Shown here: positions 47,725-61,258 of the stretch, one piece after another
Numbering within the stretch: the first letter of the stretch is position 1
How the letters are laid out: each line of letters starts with the position of its first letter
Assembly: GCF_036785885.1 (NCBI RefSeq)
Contig: NC_092312.1
Coordinates: 18,494,001 to 18,558,000, forward strand
DNA: 64,000 nt
Direction of reading: 5' to 3'
Source: Coffea arabica
Taxonomy: Eukaryota; Streptophyta; Magnoliopsida; Gentianales; Rubiaceae
The notes under the pieces: model-generated
Databases searched by the model: none
What the model was told of the DNA's origin: nothing
The model's input: only the letters and a program-made list of their open reading frames with translations
Translations under genes and position numbers: made by a program

Positions 47725-48361
47725 ATGGATCTCCTACGCTTCAAATTTGTCTTAATCAGCATATTCAGTCTGGCTAAAATAAACTTAGTCCTTGGACACA
47801 TTGGCACTGCCACTTCTTACAATCCTCCATATACCCGTGAGCAACATTTGATTTCTCAGAAGTTTCTATATCATTATTTAGCAGCAGCTTTTTTGTTTTT
47901 TCAGTTGTTTGAGAATCGTATTAGGAAGGATATGGAATTTGATTATAAAATTTACTCTAAATTTAACTCGTGCAGCCACCAAGTGCGGGGGAAACAGAAA
48001 TGATCAGTTTCCAGCAGGAAATCTGTTCGTTGCTGTGAGTGAAGGGCTGTGGGATAACGGGGCTGCATGCGGCAGACGCTACAGATTAAGATGCTTGAGC
48101 GGCAGCAACAAGCCATGCAGAGATATTGGCACCACCATCGACGTTAGGGTGGTGGATTTCTGCCCAAGACGCCCATGCCCTTCCACCATTGTTTTGTCTA
48201 GTGATGCTTTTGCAGCTATCTCCCGCAACCCTGATGCCAAAATCAACATTGAATACATCCAGTACTTACACTTCTTCCTTGTCTCCAGCTTATTATCTTC
48301 ACTATGTTCTTCGGTTGCTCCATTGCTTAATATTTTACGTCACACCTTTTGCAGGATATGA
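47725..48361 (+). CDS. EG45-domain secreted protein, copy 2
   Basis: Exons 47725-47836, 47976-48261 and 48355-48361 encode the same 134-residue secreted protein as the copy at 19465. No coding difference was noticed. The TATA box at 47629-47635 is preserved, so both copies could be expressed and would double the gene dosage. Confidence 0.92.
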
Positions 48362-48570
48362 AGAGGGATTTGACTTCCATATATATATATATATACGTGT
48401 AATTTTACGGGCTGAAGATCAAGAGGAAAAGGGCATCCTTGGAAATAGGAACAGAACTAGATAGCAAAATGTTGTTTAAAAATTCATTTCCCTTTGTTAT
48501 CGGTATATCCTATTAAATGATGGCAAACGAGCACAAAAAATGTACTAAAAGTTTCGACGTGATGTACACA

Positions 48571-51500
48571 TCAAATGATTTCAAGAGATGGTTCCCGAAA
48601 TTGAGTTGCTTTTGCATTAAGAGTACCAAAGCTTTCCTTTTGATTCTGGAAATACGGATGAAGATGGCGGACACCTTCCAGGTATAAAGGTGTTTGCATC
48701 TCAATCAAGCGGGAAACCTGCATGTACCAGCCTTTTAGTTCATGCCCTAATGTACAGTATATAGAGGCCACAATCACAACCACAACTTACCAGATAACAA
48801 AGATAGAACAAAAGATATTAACAGATTATTCCTGATAGCAAATCTTAGGCCATGGCGAATACACCAGTCAAGAACTGAGTTAATGAATCCACCAGATTCA
48901 TCTTATTATGGCAGCATGACAATTTCTTCTGCTAGTCTAATGAAGCAGGTATTATTGGGTGCAGCATGGGACACTATCTGAATGTTGCTAGGGGTACAAG
49001 TCTTAGTTGTTTTGACGACAAACTTGTTTTCATCAATGGCAATAGTGGGTTAAGTGTTACAAAACCAACTCAAGGAGTAAAGTGGGAGAAAGTAACTTTA
49101 AGACTAACATGCAAAGCATGCTAAACCTGATGGGGTTTTACTGCGATTAACCCTTCAGGGAAATTGCAATAACCTTCTATGAGAAGGTTTAACATGCTAA
49201 ACTATGGACTTAGAAACAGCATTTCCTATGACTTGACAGAAAAAATGTAGAACATTCATGATAAAAGACGGCAAAAATTGACAATCACGCAAAAAATGAC
49301 TTACAGCTCGGCGAAATGCAAACATCTCCTCTTGACCAGATAGCATGGAAGTAATTCCAGTTGGTGTACCACCAGAACTAACTGTGCCCTCTGCTAGAAC
49401 ATCTCGTCGCAGTTTGGCACCTTCAGTCTCTGTTTCAAATTGGAAGCTGGAAAAGGAGAGCAGAAATGAACCAATGTAGTCTTTATAACCAAAGACAGAA
49501 GTTGAAGCTAAAAGACAGGTGATGTAGATGGCATATTGCTTAAACTTTAAAGTTTTCCAGCAACTCTAGACGGGTCAAAGACTGGCCTTACGAATGTTAT
49601 CCATTCATATTTGATTCGATTTTCTCACTGAGAATGTACTTGACCAGAAACTTGATCATCAGTCACCAGACATAAAAGAGAAGTAATGTCTATGCCAAAA
49701 GTCACTTCCATACTCTTTTAAAACAGTAAATTCACTATATCCATTTTACTGCCAATCCTGATATCATGCTACCAACCTAGTGCATACCCTTAGATTTCTT
49801 AATAGCAGGTTTAGATGACATTGCCATTTGGGAAGCAATGTGTAATATAAAACTATGTCTTTTGCATTAAAAAGAGACAATTATTTGTGCCTAAATTTGA
49901 ATTGATCAATTTATCACATCACTCTGTTAATGAAAATGTTATGATTCATTTTCTGGAGGGAAATATCACGTCTGCATACAAGGACGACATATTTGGTCTT
50001 TTAATCCTCGAATCCTTTCATAAGTATTACTAACATAACAATCTATTCTACTAAAATCAATTATTCATTGAAATCGCAGCAAGTAAATCATCTCTCTCTC
50101 TCTCTCTCTCTCTCTAATGTATATTAATGCTTTAGGATTGTCCTTGACGAATCATAGTTAATTTACATTATGAGATATTAGGCCAAAAGCACACTAAGTC
50201 ATAAAAAGAAAAAATAAAGACGTACAGGGCAACATAAAACTGAACTGTCAGAATATAGGAAAAACAAAAATGAAAATAGGGCACACCGTAAGCAGAGGTA
50301 AAGCACAGCGCACATTTTTCACTGAAAATTGACACATAAAACTTGCATCATGAGAAACAATGTCAAAATGGTACAATAAAACCCTAGCTAATGAAAGAAC
50401 TTGGCTCTGCTCAGGAGAAAAGAAGCAGAAAACAGATATAATTAAAAAAAATGAAAAAAAAACCTCCATGGCTCTAGGAAACTTCTCATAATAGAATTTT
50501 GATACTTTTAGGGAATACTTTGTTATATAACATTGATCTATAATGAATTGATGACATGTTGCAAGTATGCTAGGTAGTGTAAAATAATTTCTGATGAAAC
50601 TCATGCGTGTCAATAGATGAAAGAGCTAACTAAGCAAAGCCAAAGGGTGTGGGGGTCATCCATGGACCAATGTGTCAAGAAACTCACAAAAGAAGAATGA
50701 TCAAATGATTTCCTCACCTCTCCAAGTCAAAAAGTGTACCCTCTTCAGTTCCTTGAAATAGGTCATCTATTGAAGAAGCAGCAGAACAGTATAGGCAGCA
50801 ATGGTGATTGTAAAGTTCATCAATGAGAGTTATAAATCTCCGAGCCTGGAAGCGAGAAACCCAGTATCGGTAATTGTAGCTGGTAATCATACAGAAGCAA
50901 TATCAATCTGTTTATTAGACTGTCAGTCTATCAGTTTGTCTTAGCTTTCCAAAGATAAGATAATCATTGGAAGCTTTAGAATGCTCACACATTGGTCAGT
51001 CTTATCCAAGAAAAACAGGATAACCTGATAAACTGCACAAGCACCTTGCAAGCATATAGAGCAATCTATTAGGTAGCTTGTAAACTGTTGTCCTTAAAAG
51101 GTGCCTTAAATTGTTTCACTAAAATGGCACCATATTTTAGTATGCTGAAAACTATGATCCCTAAATACACTGAGGGCGACTATACTTCAGAAACCCATCC
51201 ATGAGACTGAATAAGCCACCATGATCCATGGAACATGTTCAAACTCAAGCTAAGCGCATAGCAATCAGGAATCTAGAAGCTGTATCTTATTGTATACTAC
51301 TAATGGTGGCTGGTAAGTTTCGAAGTAAGTTTATCATAAACCTTGAGACAAGTATGATTTTCCCTTGAGATGACATTTTAAGGGAACCTGTTCGACCTTC
51401 AAAAGCTCCCTTCCCCCTTGATGTAATAGGTAAAATAAGAAAAGAAAGACTAAAGTGAAAAATAGGCAATTTCTCCTTACATTAAACTGAAAGAAGGAAA

Positions 51501-54500
51501 AAGAAGAATGTCAAGTGAACAGCATGGGCGATAAGAAGCATATCTATTCATTTAAAGCCTGATGTAAATCACAAAAACTTGCATGCACAAAAATGCTGTA
51601 GGAATTGATACTGATGTACTGAAGGAAATAGCATTCACTTAAGCAGCCTTGGTACCTTATCACGAATTCGCATGCTCATAGTAGGGATGTCTGAGATAAA
51701 GATCATGTGGTAATTTTTAGCTACAGAAATATAATCTGCGGCTCCAACCTGCAATAATTGCTAATGGGATCAAACAGGAAAAAGAAGGTAAAGGGGGACG
51801 TGCAACAAGGTCAAGCATCAAAAAATTAAATTAAAATGCAGTGCAGATGTCACTGAGTGGTTGGTTCATCTATCAGGGACAGGAATTGATAGCTTTAGTA
51901 TACACTCACAAACAGTAAGAATCATCTGAGACTTGGAAGATATTTTTTAGGAAGGAATACTCATATTTTTCCACCAAAGTACTTTTCTTTGTAGTAATAT
52001 CCAATAATATGACAGTATGAACTCTTTGAATATTGATCTAGACATGGACCTAGCTATTTTCATTTGTTTCATCAAGTTTCCTTCCTTTTGTTTGCAAAAG
52101 TACATTACAAGATGGAAGGAAGGATTTCAATTTAAAGATGTGCAAAAATATACGAGGCACAAATCTTAGAAAGAGTCAAAGCAAGTTTAACAGTCTTTAG
52201 TCGTAAAATCGACCAGATATTGCTTCTGTTTTCGAATGTTTTCAGATAATGAATGATACTAAATATGCATCAGCATACACACAATAGAAATTGTTCCAGC
52301 ATGAACAGAGCGCCAAAAGAGAGAGAAAAAAGATAGACTAGCTTTGAATTAGTGATACTATAAAAAAACACTAAACCACAATCTAAATATTTCGAGCTTT
52401 TCTATTTACAGTACCATCATTTAAACAATCCTAAATCATTATAGGCAGGTTTCAGCTTATAAATTATTTTGAAGAAAGAATGATTTAGATGGTATTAATT
52501 TAAATAGCACAACAATATAAAAGATACTTTTACCCAAAATGAAGCAATTTACCGGTCGACCGCATAGGTACTCAAATGTGAAACGTGCCAAACCGTTACA
52601 GCTTAGGCGAACCTCCAATGTTCTGATTGCGAAAAAAATGTAATATCAAAAGCTGAGTGAGATATATCAGTAAAATGGACGCAGATAGATTGAAGAGTAC
52701 CTCCCAAACATCACTCGAATTGCCTTTGAAGTGATTATTCCCCCAGATAGTCTTGTAAGCTTGTCCCACATAATCTCAAATTCCTCTGTTTTGATACTAT
52801 TCAGTGGCCAAAAATAATGAACCTGAATAGACATAGGAAAATGGAGATGCACTTAACCCCAAAAACAACATCTAAGTACAGGTTGGACTTATTCTATGAC
52901 TAACAGATAACCAATATATTGGAGCAACGAAGACGATGAGACTGAAGTAGAATATAGAAAATTCAATTAAGTTCAGAAAGAAACAAAAATATATATCTCA
53001 ACCACACCAACTAAGACTCAAGTTCATCTTTTTGCCAGGAGAATCTTTAGAAATGTTACGAGTGTGAATATTCCTACAGCTGAATGGACCAATTAAAGAA
53101 TTTAGACAAAAAGAAACTGAATCTTATTGCAATGTAATACCACATTCTTGTTTAGCAAACCATTCATTATTCAGAGCTATCTCCAGGATACACCTTCAAA
53201 TGTGCTTAAATTTTCAAGCTTGTTCTTTTTATTGCTCTCTTTGTCAATCATTAAGGTTCTGTACAATACTCGTACATCTGCATGTATGGTAATTAAGGAT
53301 GTGGCCATCACATCTTTCACAACTAAAAGTCATAAAAACAGAAACACATGGAAAAGATAATTGATTTGCCTTCATGCTCACCTGATCAATAGATCTTTTT
53401 GCTATAAGACGGCGATAGTCAATTTCACTTCCTATTAGACAGTTATCACATTGTTCATCCAATTTTGCTACAAGCTTTTGGAAGATTTCCTTTTGCATAC
53501 CATCCTGAAAGGAAGGAGAGAAGTTGCAGGAACATTTTATATGGGGTGCAATATATGTTCAAAGTCCCATGCATAGCATGTCACAGAGTCCTGGATAGAA
53601 CACCAAAGGAAGCATAAAAACATAAATTTATTTAGTATAAAGACACCTGATTCAGGTCTCTCGGTGCACGATTACTGGTGGCAACAAGAATTGTTCCATT
53701 GCTTAACAATCTACTTAGAATTCCAGATAATGCTACGATTGCAAAAACATCAACTGTCTGCAAGAGCAAGTAAGATATTAAATTTAAAGATTCCGTCTCC
53801 AAAATTTCAATCCGACTCAGAAATTTGCACGAAATAAAGAATATAACTTAATCATTCAAAGAAAAATTATGCCCCACTCATTTGCAGAAAATAATATAAG
53901 GTAAAACAAAACCCGCTTCATAATATAATTCCAATATCCAGTTCAAGTAGCAGTAAACTGATCTACAAAATGAATCACGTTAGATGTAGTAGTACAATAA
54001 CATAACACTTAGTCATGTTGCAAATTAGATTTCTTTAACAGGGTCTGTTATTCATGTTTGTACTTAGGAATTCTACAAGGGTAGAACTCAAACATTTTAT
54101 TACAGTAGATGACTAACTTGAATATTCTGTCTTCCCACTTATAGTAACAAACATCAGTTGAACCTAATATTCTTGCTCAGATAACTAACAAAAAAAAGGA
54201 TTTATAAAGAAGACAGTAACAGATATCTGTAGGTAAGGATGTAGATAATTCTTGAAGAACCACTAAAGTAAATCTATGAAACATTACATCATCAGACCTG
54301 TATTTCATCAAAGCACAGAAGGCTAGCTCCTGCATGATTTCCATGGGCTTCAGTGAGAAACTTATCAGCTACAGCAGGAAGGATGTTTTTCATCTGCACC
54401 TCTTGCTTATATCTTTCTTCTGCAGCTAACCACTCTTTAATTTTTGTATCAAAGGGAAGATTAGTAATCCAACTAGAAATACTTGACTGCAAACTTTTAT

Positions 54501-56649
54501 TCTTAACTTGATCCTTCCATATCTTATGCATGTGCTCATTTATTAACAGCATAGCCTGTCGAGAAAAGACATTTTTAAAGAGCAATAAAAAAATAATTAT
54601 GGAAACAAAAATGAAAATCCGCAAAAATTAAGGTTTGAAGCAAGTTAAGCCCAAACCAACTTATATTGTGTGTGTGTGTGTGTGTCTTTATTTGTGTTCT
54701 GCATGCTTCCTGTTGGTCAACATTCCTCAAGCCAGATGAGGAGTGAGTACTTTTGATTTGCCAAAGCATTAGTTGGTACAGAGTGGTCTTAATATAAAAC
54801 CTACTCCTCCATCTGTTAATGTTGATATCTACACATGATGGGTTTGTAGAGAAACATTATAGGTAAAGCAAATGTGGTGTCACTGACTACTGTGGCACGT
54901 TAAATATTTCCCTATAGTTCTGTGATTCTATCCTCCTGTACCAACTTCATGATGTGCTAATTCTGAAAGTTTGATTCATTCTTCTTCTGCTTTTGCAGAA
55001 GTAGTTATCAACTTTTTAACTGCTGCCTTCTTGCACTACCTACCCAGAAAGTCTTGTTTACGTCCATCAATCAGTTTTAAGCTTCTTACCAAGAAAAACA
55101 AGGATAGAGCAACGACTAGACCTACTACAGAACTTTCAATATGGAATCCATGAGAGTTTGTTATACCTTTGATAGGAAGCATCAAGCAAAAAGAAGCTAT
55201 AATTAGAATAAATGCAATATATGCTCCATTTTAATCTCATTTGCCTTAAACTCTACAAGTCTTTTGTTTGTGGTTTATCATCTTATGGAATGCCTAGGGT
55301 TCTCTCACCAAATGCCTTACAGTCAAAAGAAAGACATGCCAGAAGTCAAAGAAGATATAGCAGGGCTTACATATGCCCATCCAACATTGACAAGGAGAAA
55401 CCAAGAAGAAACAAGATATGATGAACCAAATAAAAGCTAGCAAAGTGGAGACTGGCAAATGAACAGAAAGTAATAAGAACTTGTAACTTAATTTTTTCCA
55501 AGTAGAATTGCATAACAGCTGCTTAGGAAAATAATTCACATAATAAAATTCAGAAGATGGCATAGTGAAATTACACCACACTCTGTACCAGTATGCAGTC
55601 ACCTCATGAAAGTGAAATCTTCTTTGGTGTTTTACAACTCCTTCAGTCGCACCATAAAACATATCCATAAGCATTGTCTTACCTAAATGATGCAAAAATT
55701 TCTTCAAATTGGTATGTGAAAAAGTAAAACCACAACCAGAATAATATTAATAGAGAGAGATGCTGTGTATTAACATGCTATTCATGTTAGATTGCATGTC
55801 TACTTTATAAAAGATAAGTGAAATCATTGAATCCTTTTAGTGCCTTAATGTAGTAACATACTAGAAATCTTAAGTGCAGAAATGTGCATTGGCAAGGAAG
55901 TGCAGATAATCAAGATGCAGGAACGAACCACTTCCAACGTTCCCATAAAGATACAATCCTCTGGGGGCTGGAGGAGCAGTGGGACGACGACCAACCAGTG
56001 AATCTAATTTCTTCTCTCGATTAAGATATGAGACCCATTTCCCTACTCCTGGCTCTACAATTTCATGTTTCTTCCTGAATGAAGACAAATATCACTAGCA
56101 GGGAAAAAATATATTTCTTTTGACTGATGAAGGGAGCAAAATACAGGAATTGGACCTCATGCTGAACTTTACAGAATTCGCAACTGGTTCAATGACAGGA
56201 AATCCTATTCAGATTTTTATGAACCAACGTATAATTCATTGAAATATCCAGTTTCAGTATTGCTACAAAATCAAGGGAAAATTGATAGCCTTACCGGGAC
56301 ATCCATCTTTGGAAAAGATTTCGCTGCTTGCTTATTGATGTCATACCACCCCCCTCTTGTTTGGTCTCAGCTTCCTGCATCAAAAGCCTGCGCCGTTCGT
56401 TTTCCCTCTTCTGCTCCCATTTGGTAAGCTTTTCCTATGAATATGAGGAATAACATAAGGCCAGGAACAGCGTTTCAGTATTATTTAACCACTATAAACT
56501 GTTGTGGCCTACATGGTACTCCTCCATATCTTTCTCATATTGCTCCATTCTCCCAAGCAGATTTTCCAGTTTAAAAGCAACCTCTTCCTGGTAAGGATCA
56601 TGCTGCAGCTTCCCTTACTTAACAAGACTCCTATACTGTGCAAGTGGCC
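48571..56649 (-). pseudogene. AFG1-like ATPase, copy 2, broken by a nonsense codon
   Basis: All thirteen exons of copy 1 are present, from 56649-56513 to 48717-48571. In the first of them a G-to-A change on the plus strand at 56617 (copy 1: 28358) turns the Gln codon CAA of LVKQGKLQHD into TAA. A 508-bp deletion just upstream (junction 56719-56721) has also removed the candidate exon seen at 28840-28963. The rest of the frame is preserved, as expected for a very recent duplicate. Initiation downstream of the stop could still give a protein with Walker A and B, but no start context is evident. Confidence 0.85.
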
Positions 56650-57605
56650 CTGCAGGAGATCCATTGAAAAGATAATTTGAGTTCACAGCTAAACAACTTG
56701 GAAAATAAATGCAAAGGCACATGTGAGTAGAGGAATTAAATAATACTCTCCCTCCTCATGCGTGGAAGGTATATCATTGTAATAGGCCAAACATGTGGGA
56801 CAAAAAATTAATAGGATATACAGATAAAGCCCTCAGTAGGTTGACGTAATTTTCCATTACAAAGTACAATATCCATTTATTAATGCATCATAGACCCTAA
56901 CCCATGTAAAATGTAGTCCCCAGCAAAACAAGATACATTGTGTGATTGAGAGCTTGGACTCCCTAGAGAAGCACTAATCAACTAAAGCAGTCTTCACTCA
57001 ATAATCAACCAAAGCTAAACGGTCTCCATTCAGAATATTAAACTGTTTGTCAAGCATCAGAAAGAACAATATAAAAGCTTCATAGAAGCATTCTCCGAGA
57101 TCACAGATTAACAAGTTAAGATTGGAGCATTTCTCTGTCCAGGGAATCAAGCATATAAAAGGAAATCTTCGCAGAATGGTTTAACTAGTAAGACCACATG
57201 GTAGATCTCTAGCTAGCCATCCTTTGAGCAGCCATATCCATGAGAGAAAAACCTCACATGACCTGCTTTTTGTCCAGTTTTCAGTTGCTCTTATTTCTCA
57301 CTCACACAGTATGACATTGGCTTTTATTCGTGAATGGGATATATCTAACAAAGAGAGGGCAATAAAGTGAAAAGGAAGGAAGAATGATAGAGAAGAAAAC
57401 TTGCAATTTTTCTCAATGAAGCCACGAGGTTAGGCTTTCTGTATAATGGTTTAGTGCTCATGAAATTGCGACTCATTATATAATTTTCAGACTTTTTAAA
57501 CTATAATCAAATTTTGACATGCGAAATATGAAGAGAACTGAGCAGTGGCTTAAGTTAGTGTGTCAATAAGTTTGGACATTTCTGTAGTGAAAAAGACAAA
57601 TCAAT
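56650..57605. other. Upstream remnant of AFG1 copy 2
   Basis: About 950 bp between the first recognisable AFG1 exon and the block edge, shortened by the 508-bp deletion. No gene. Confidence 0.5.
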
Positions 57606-58052
57606 AATTAGAATTATTTTCATGAAACATTTGCTTACATAAAATTTTTATTTTATTTTTACATAATAATTTTTTTCTTACATCTAGCTAATTTTTACTA
57701 AAAATTTAAAGGAAAAAATCAATTTATGCCTTTAATAATTTATTTTTTCGTGCATTTAGCTAATTGTTACTAAAGTTTTAAAGAAAAAAGCAAATTACTT
57801 CCTTTTTTTTGGCAAAATACCAGCCAAAGCCCCAAAACCAGCTGAGACATTCAGCAAAAATTACAACCAACAATGACAATATAAATAGAAAATATTGCAA
57901 CAATGACAATATAAAGTGTCATTGAATTCAAGCCCCGTAGAATTGAAATTTAATTCTAATTATTTGGGAAAGTTAGAAGCCAAACAAAAGAATTAGAATT
58001 GAGGCTTCCAATTCCAATTCTATGCCTCAATTCTATAGGAACCAAACCTCCC
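57606..58052. mobile_element. Right part of the split MITE, unit 3
   Basis: Matches 1598-2041 and 29855-30301 with private changes. Its terminus reads CCTCCC where the others read CCACCC. Confidence 0.82.
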
Positions 58053-59097
58053 AAACAAAAGTGTCATTGCTTAAATTGTTTCAAAGCCTGCCCCATTCAT
58101 TTCACCCCCAAAAAAAATAATAATAACAAAACGGAACGTAGAGAATAACTTCACTGTGGTTCAATTCCTGGACGTAATTAGGTGAGGCAACTTATACAAT
58201 GCACAAAAAGTAGTTGAGTTGATTTTTTCCATTCAATTTGAGCGGATGAGGGGTGAAAGTGGAATTTAACAAGCTCCATTCCTAGAGTCCGAGCTACATC
58301 GCACTTGCCTGGCACGGATTAAGGAAATAATTGGAAAAATTGTTTACTAAGAGTCCTATATACTAAATACATGTAAATCATACTCGATTACCGCCCACGG
58401 ATTAAGGAAATAATTGGAAAAGTAGTTTCCTTTTTATTGATCTATTTAACGAAGTTGAATTGAGAACATTTTGGAGACACTTTAGTTGTCACCAAGCTGA
58501 GGAAATAAATTTTTCTAATTTTAACCTAGGCAAGAAAATACTTAGCCAAAAAAAGAAGAAGAAATAATTAGATTTTTGGAAGTATATATGTTTCTATATG
58601 TTGATGCATGAATTCATCCAAACAATATGTATATCGCTTTGCTAAAAGATAATAAACCATTAACTACTTAAACTAACTACACATGCCATTAAATAACAAT
58701 TTGATCGTTTGTTTTTTTTTGTAATTTTGATGAAATGATTAGATCGATAGTTCTCAACAATGCCATTTTCTTGGTCAGTGTGAGAGAGTAAATTATGTTT
58801 TGCCAGGAAAAGAAGAAAATAGCTGTTAATTCTAGACAAATTGTCCATTTCTAAGTTTAATCCATCAATCAATGAGGAGTTAACACTAATTTATATTTTG
58901 TCGAAAAAAAAGAGAGAAAAAGATAGAGATGTTACTCTACATAAATCATCCATTTCTAAGTTTAATCCATCAATCAAGGGGAAATTAGGAGGGTGAAACA
59001 ATGGAAACTGGAGAAAATATATCGACCGAATCACAATAAAATCTTTGACGTTTTTAGGAAACAAAATTACGGGTAAATATTAAGGAATGTGGAACCT
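58053..59097. other. Intergenic region upstream of MADS-B3
   Basis: Counterpart of 2042-3085, with the direct-repeat pairs preserved. No gene. Confidence 0.6.
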
Positions 59098-59190
59098 TAT
59101 ATAATAATAGGATGGGATGCCAAAGCAATGTAGCTAGCCCTTAATTCATCAAAATCCCACCAAAAGACAAAAAAAAAAAAAAAGGCGAAA

Positions 59191-59913
59191 ATGAACAACA
59201 TAATGATGAAGAAGAAGACGACCCAAGGTCGAAAAAAAATCGAGATCAAGAAGATAGACAACTTGAGCAACAGGCAAGTAACCTTCTCCAAGCGAAGAGT
59301 CGGTCTCTTCAAGAAAGCAAGTGAACTTTGCGTCTTGACCGGGGCAGAAGTTGCCATCATCGTTCATTCTTTGGGCAAGCGCGTCTTTGCTTTTGGTCAC
59401 CCCAACATTGACGCTGTTATTAACCGCTATACCACGGGATCGGCATCATCATCATCATCATCATCCTCCTCGTCATCCGTTGCTGATCCGAAAACCCCAT
59501 TGGGTGCTCATGAGATTCAACAACACAACCGACACTATGCTAAAGTGTCCAAAGAATTAGAGGTCGAGAGAAAAAGAAAGGAATTGATTGAAGGTTCGAA
59601 GTTAGAGAACGGTGGGAGTTTTTGGTGGGATGACCCAATTGAGCATATGGGTTTGGAGGACCTTCAACAGTATAAAGCTTCATTGGAAGAGTTGAAGAAA
59701 AAGCTGTTGATGAGAGCCGATGACTTGATATTGTTGAAAAATTCTTCTTCTTCTTCAACTAATTTGGGCTTAAATAATAGCGGTGATATCAATCCCGGCG
59801 TGACTGCAGTTGGTTGTGATGATATGTTCTTCAATCAGACGACGACTGAATACTGCAACAACTCCATCGTTCCTTATGGTTCTGATGACTTCGGAAATTC
59901 TCTGCAGGTTTGA
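59191..59913 (+). CDS. Type I (M-alpha) MADS-box protein, lineage B copy 3
   Basis: Intact 240-codon gene with the plan described for the copy at 3178. Protein changes relative to B1 are M4I, I102T (just after the serine tract), M180I and L213F. It keeps D157 as in B1. It shares I180 with B2, so B2 and B3 are not simply derived one from the other after B1. The TATA box is at 59098-59105. Downstream only a small AspRS remnant remains before the array ends. Confidence 0.95.
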   Translation: MNNIMMKKKTTQGRKKIEIKKIDNLSNRQVTFSKRRVGLFKKASELCVLTGAEVAIIVHSLGKRVFAFGHPNIDAVINRYTTGSASSSSSSSSSSSVADPKTPLGAHEIQQHNRHYAKVSKELEVERKRKELIEGSKLENGGSFWWDDPIEHMGLEDLQQYKASLEELKKKLLMRADDLILLKNSSSSSTNLGLNNSGDINPGVTAVGCDDMFFNQTTTEYCNNSIVPYGSDDFGNSLQV

Positions 59914-60662
59914 AGATCTGTGGTTGGCAAAGTCAGGATAAGTTTAATATATGCATGGCTTTCAGCAGTTTTTTTTTACTGTTTAGTTTATTGATGGTTT
60001 TTCACAGTGTTGTTAGCGTTCGTTCCTTATGAATTACTATAAATTAGGCTCTTGCAGTGTTTTATTTTATTGTGTTGACTGATGTCTCTTTTTTTGTTTT
60101 TGTCTTTCAGTGATTTTTAAGTAGGGAGTATTCTTTATCTCCCCCTCTATGCGTGCATATATTTATATATATATGTGTGTGCGATCCAATCTTAAATAAT
60201 TGATATTAGTGTTAAAAAGCACACTCACTGTGTGTGCAATTTAGAAATCATTATTATTTTTTATGAATTTGTAAATTTTATTGTTTCATTAATAAATTTT
60301 ATAAGAACTTTTCATTAGCAAACTTCAATTTATAATTAATTTTTTCTTCAATTAAAAATAGATAATTTGGTAATTGCAATATTTAGAGTGATTATGTTGG
60401 TAAATGTGATCACGTGACTTAGGGTAAAAAATTAATTTTCTAAGAATAAAATTGAAAGTTCGAAAAAAAATTGTAGAAAATATTTACACGGGCTGTCAAT
60501 GCCCTCTTCTTATATATTGTATAAGATTGAGGGCCTGGACTAAATGACACCAAACAGACAAAGTGAGATGTGTAAAAATAATTAATCCAAGTTTCCTTTC
60601 CTTTTTCTTTTAAATCCAATAGTATATTGCATGAAATTAAAAGCTTTAAGCAGTAAACTTAC

Positions 60663-61131
60663 AGGATCAATCAAGCCCAAATCATGGGCTACATACAACC
60701 TCGGCCTATCTAATGTTTTATTTACTGATGCAGGCTGACCCACTGCAAACAAGGTGAGATCACCTGATCCCGCAGATAAGTGTTTGAGTAACTTGTCTTT
60801 CTTTGTGTGGTCCAAGCATGATACCAGTGGGGAAATCCCTTCAATTGCCCCTAAAAGATATACATCAAGCACTAAGAACAATATAATCTGCAAAATGCGA
60901 TGAAATGTGCAAACAATCACAAACATCACTCTCACCATCTTCTAACACCTTTAAGAAAGGCAAACCCTTTGCTCCAGATTTAATAGCTTCATTGTAAATA
61001 TCACCTTTCTTCAAAGCAGTATTTGAGTATGTCTTTCCTCCTGAAGGGACACACAAGGCTTTAACAATTCCCCCACTCTTCAAGGTATCTGCAAATGCCT
61101 TGAAGGAGGAATTTGAAAATATCTCAGATAC
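60663..61131 (-). pseudogene. AspRS fragment, copy 3 (two exons)
   Basis: Only the two GAD-insert exons survive, 61131-60936 and 60850-60663. They end at the same truncated donor as the other copies. The upstream exons, start codon, transit peptide and anticodon domain are missing because the array breaks at about 61385, inside the intron. Coding changes against copies 1 and 2 include D to N in EIFSDSS, I to T in DLILFAV and L to P in LDRLRLY. This is more divergence than copies 1 and 2 show, and fits unconstrained decay. Confidence 0.9.
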
Positions 61132-61235
61132 CTGCAAGCCAAGACCATTAGGTAATCACTCCAAAAAACAAAAAATAGATTTAAGATTTCATAATATAGT
61201 ATCATCTATGGTACCAAAAGAATGACAACCTGTCT

Positions 61236-61258
61236 CCCCCCCCCCCCCCCCCCCCCCC
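61236..61258. repeat. C homopolymer in AspRS fragment 3
   Basis: About 23 C residues at the site where units 1 and 2 have 20. Confidence 0.85.

Larger units (their letters stand above)
29855..57605. repeat. 28.26-kb repeat unit 2
   Basis: The content matches unit 1: MADS-B2, AspRS2, MADS-C2, MADS-A3, EG45-2 and AFG1-2. It is shorter mainly because of a 508-bp deletion whose junction is at 56719-56721, plus a 1-bp deletion near 54914. Confidence 0.93.
46216..57605. repeat. EG45-AFG1 block, copy 2
   Basis: Counterpart of 17956-29854, about 510 bp shorter, mainly through the deletion marked at 56719-56721. Nearly identical to copy 1 up to about 54910, with scattered substitutions after that. 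Confidence 0.85.
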
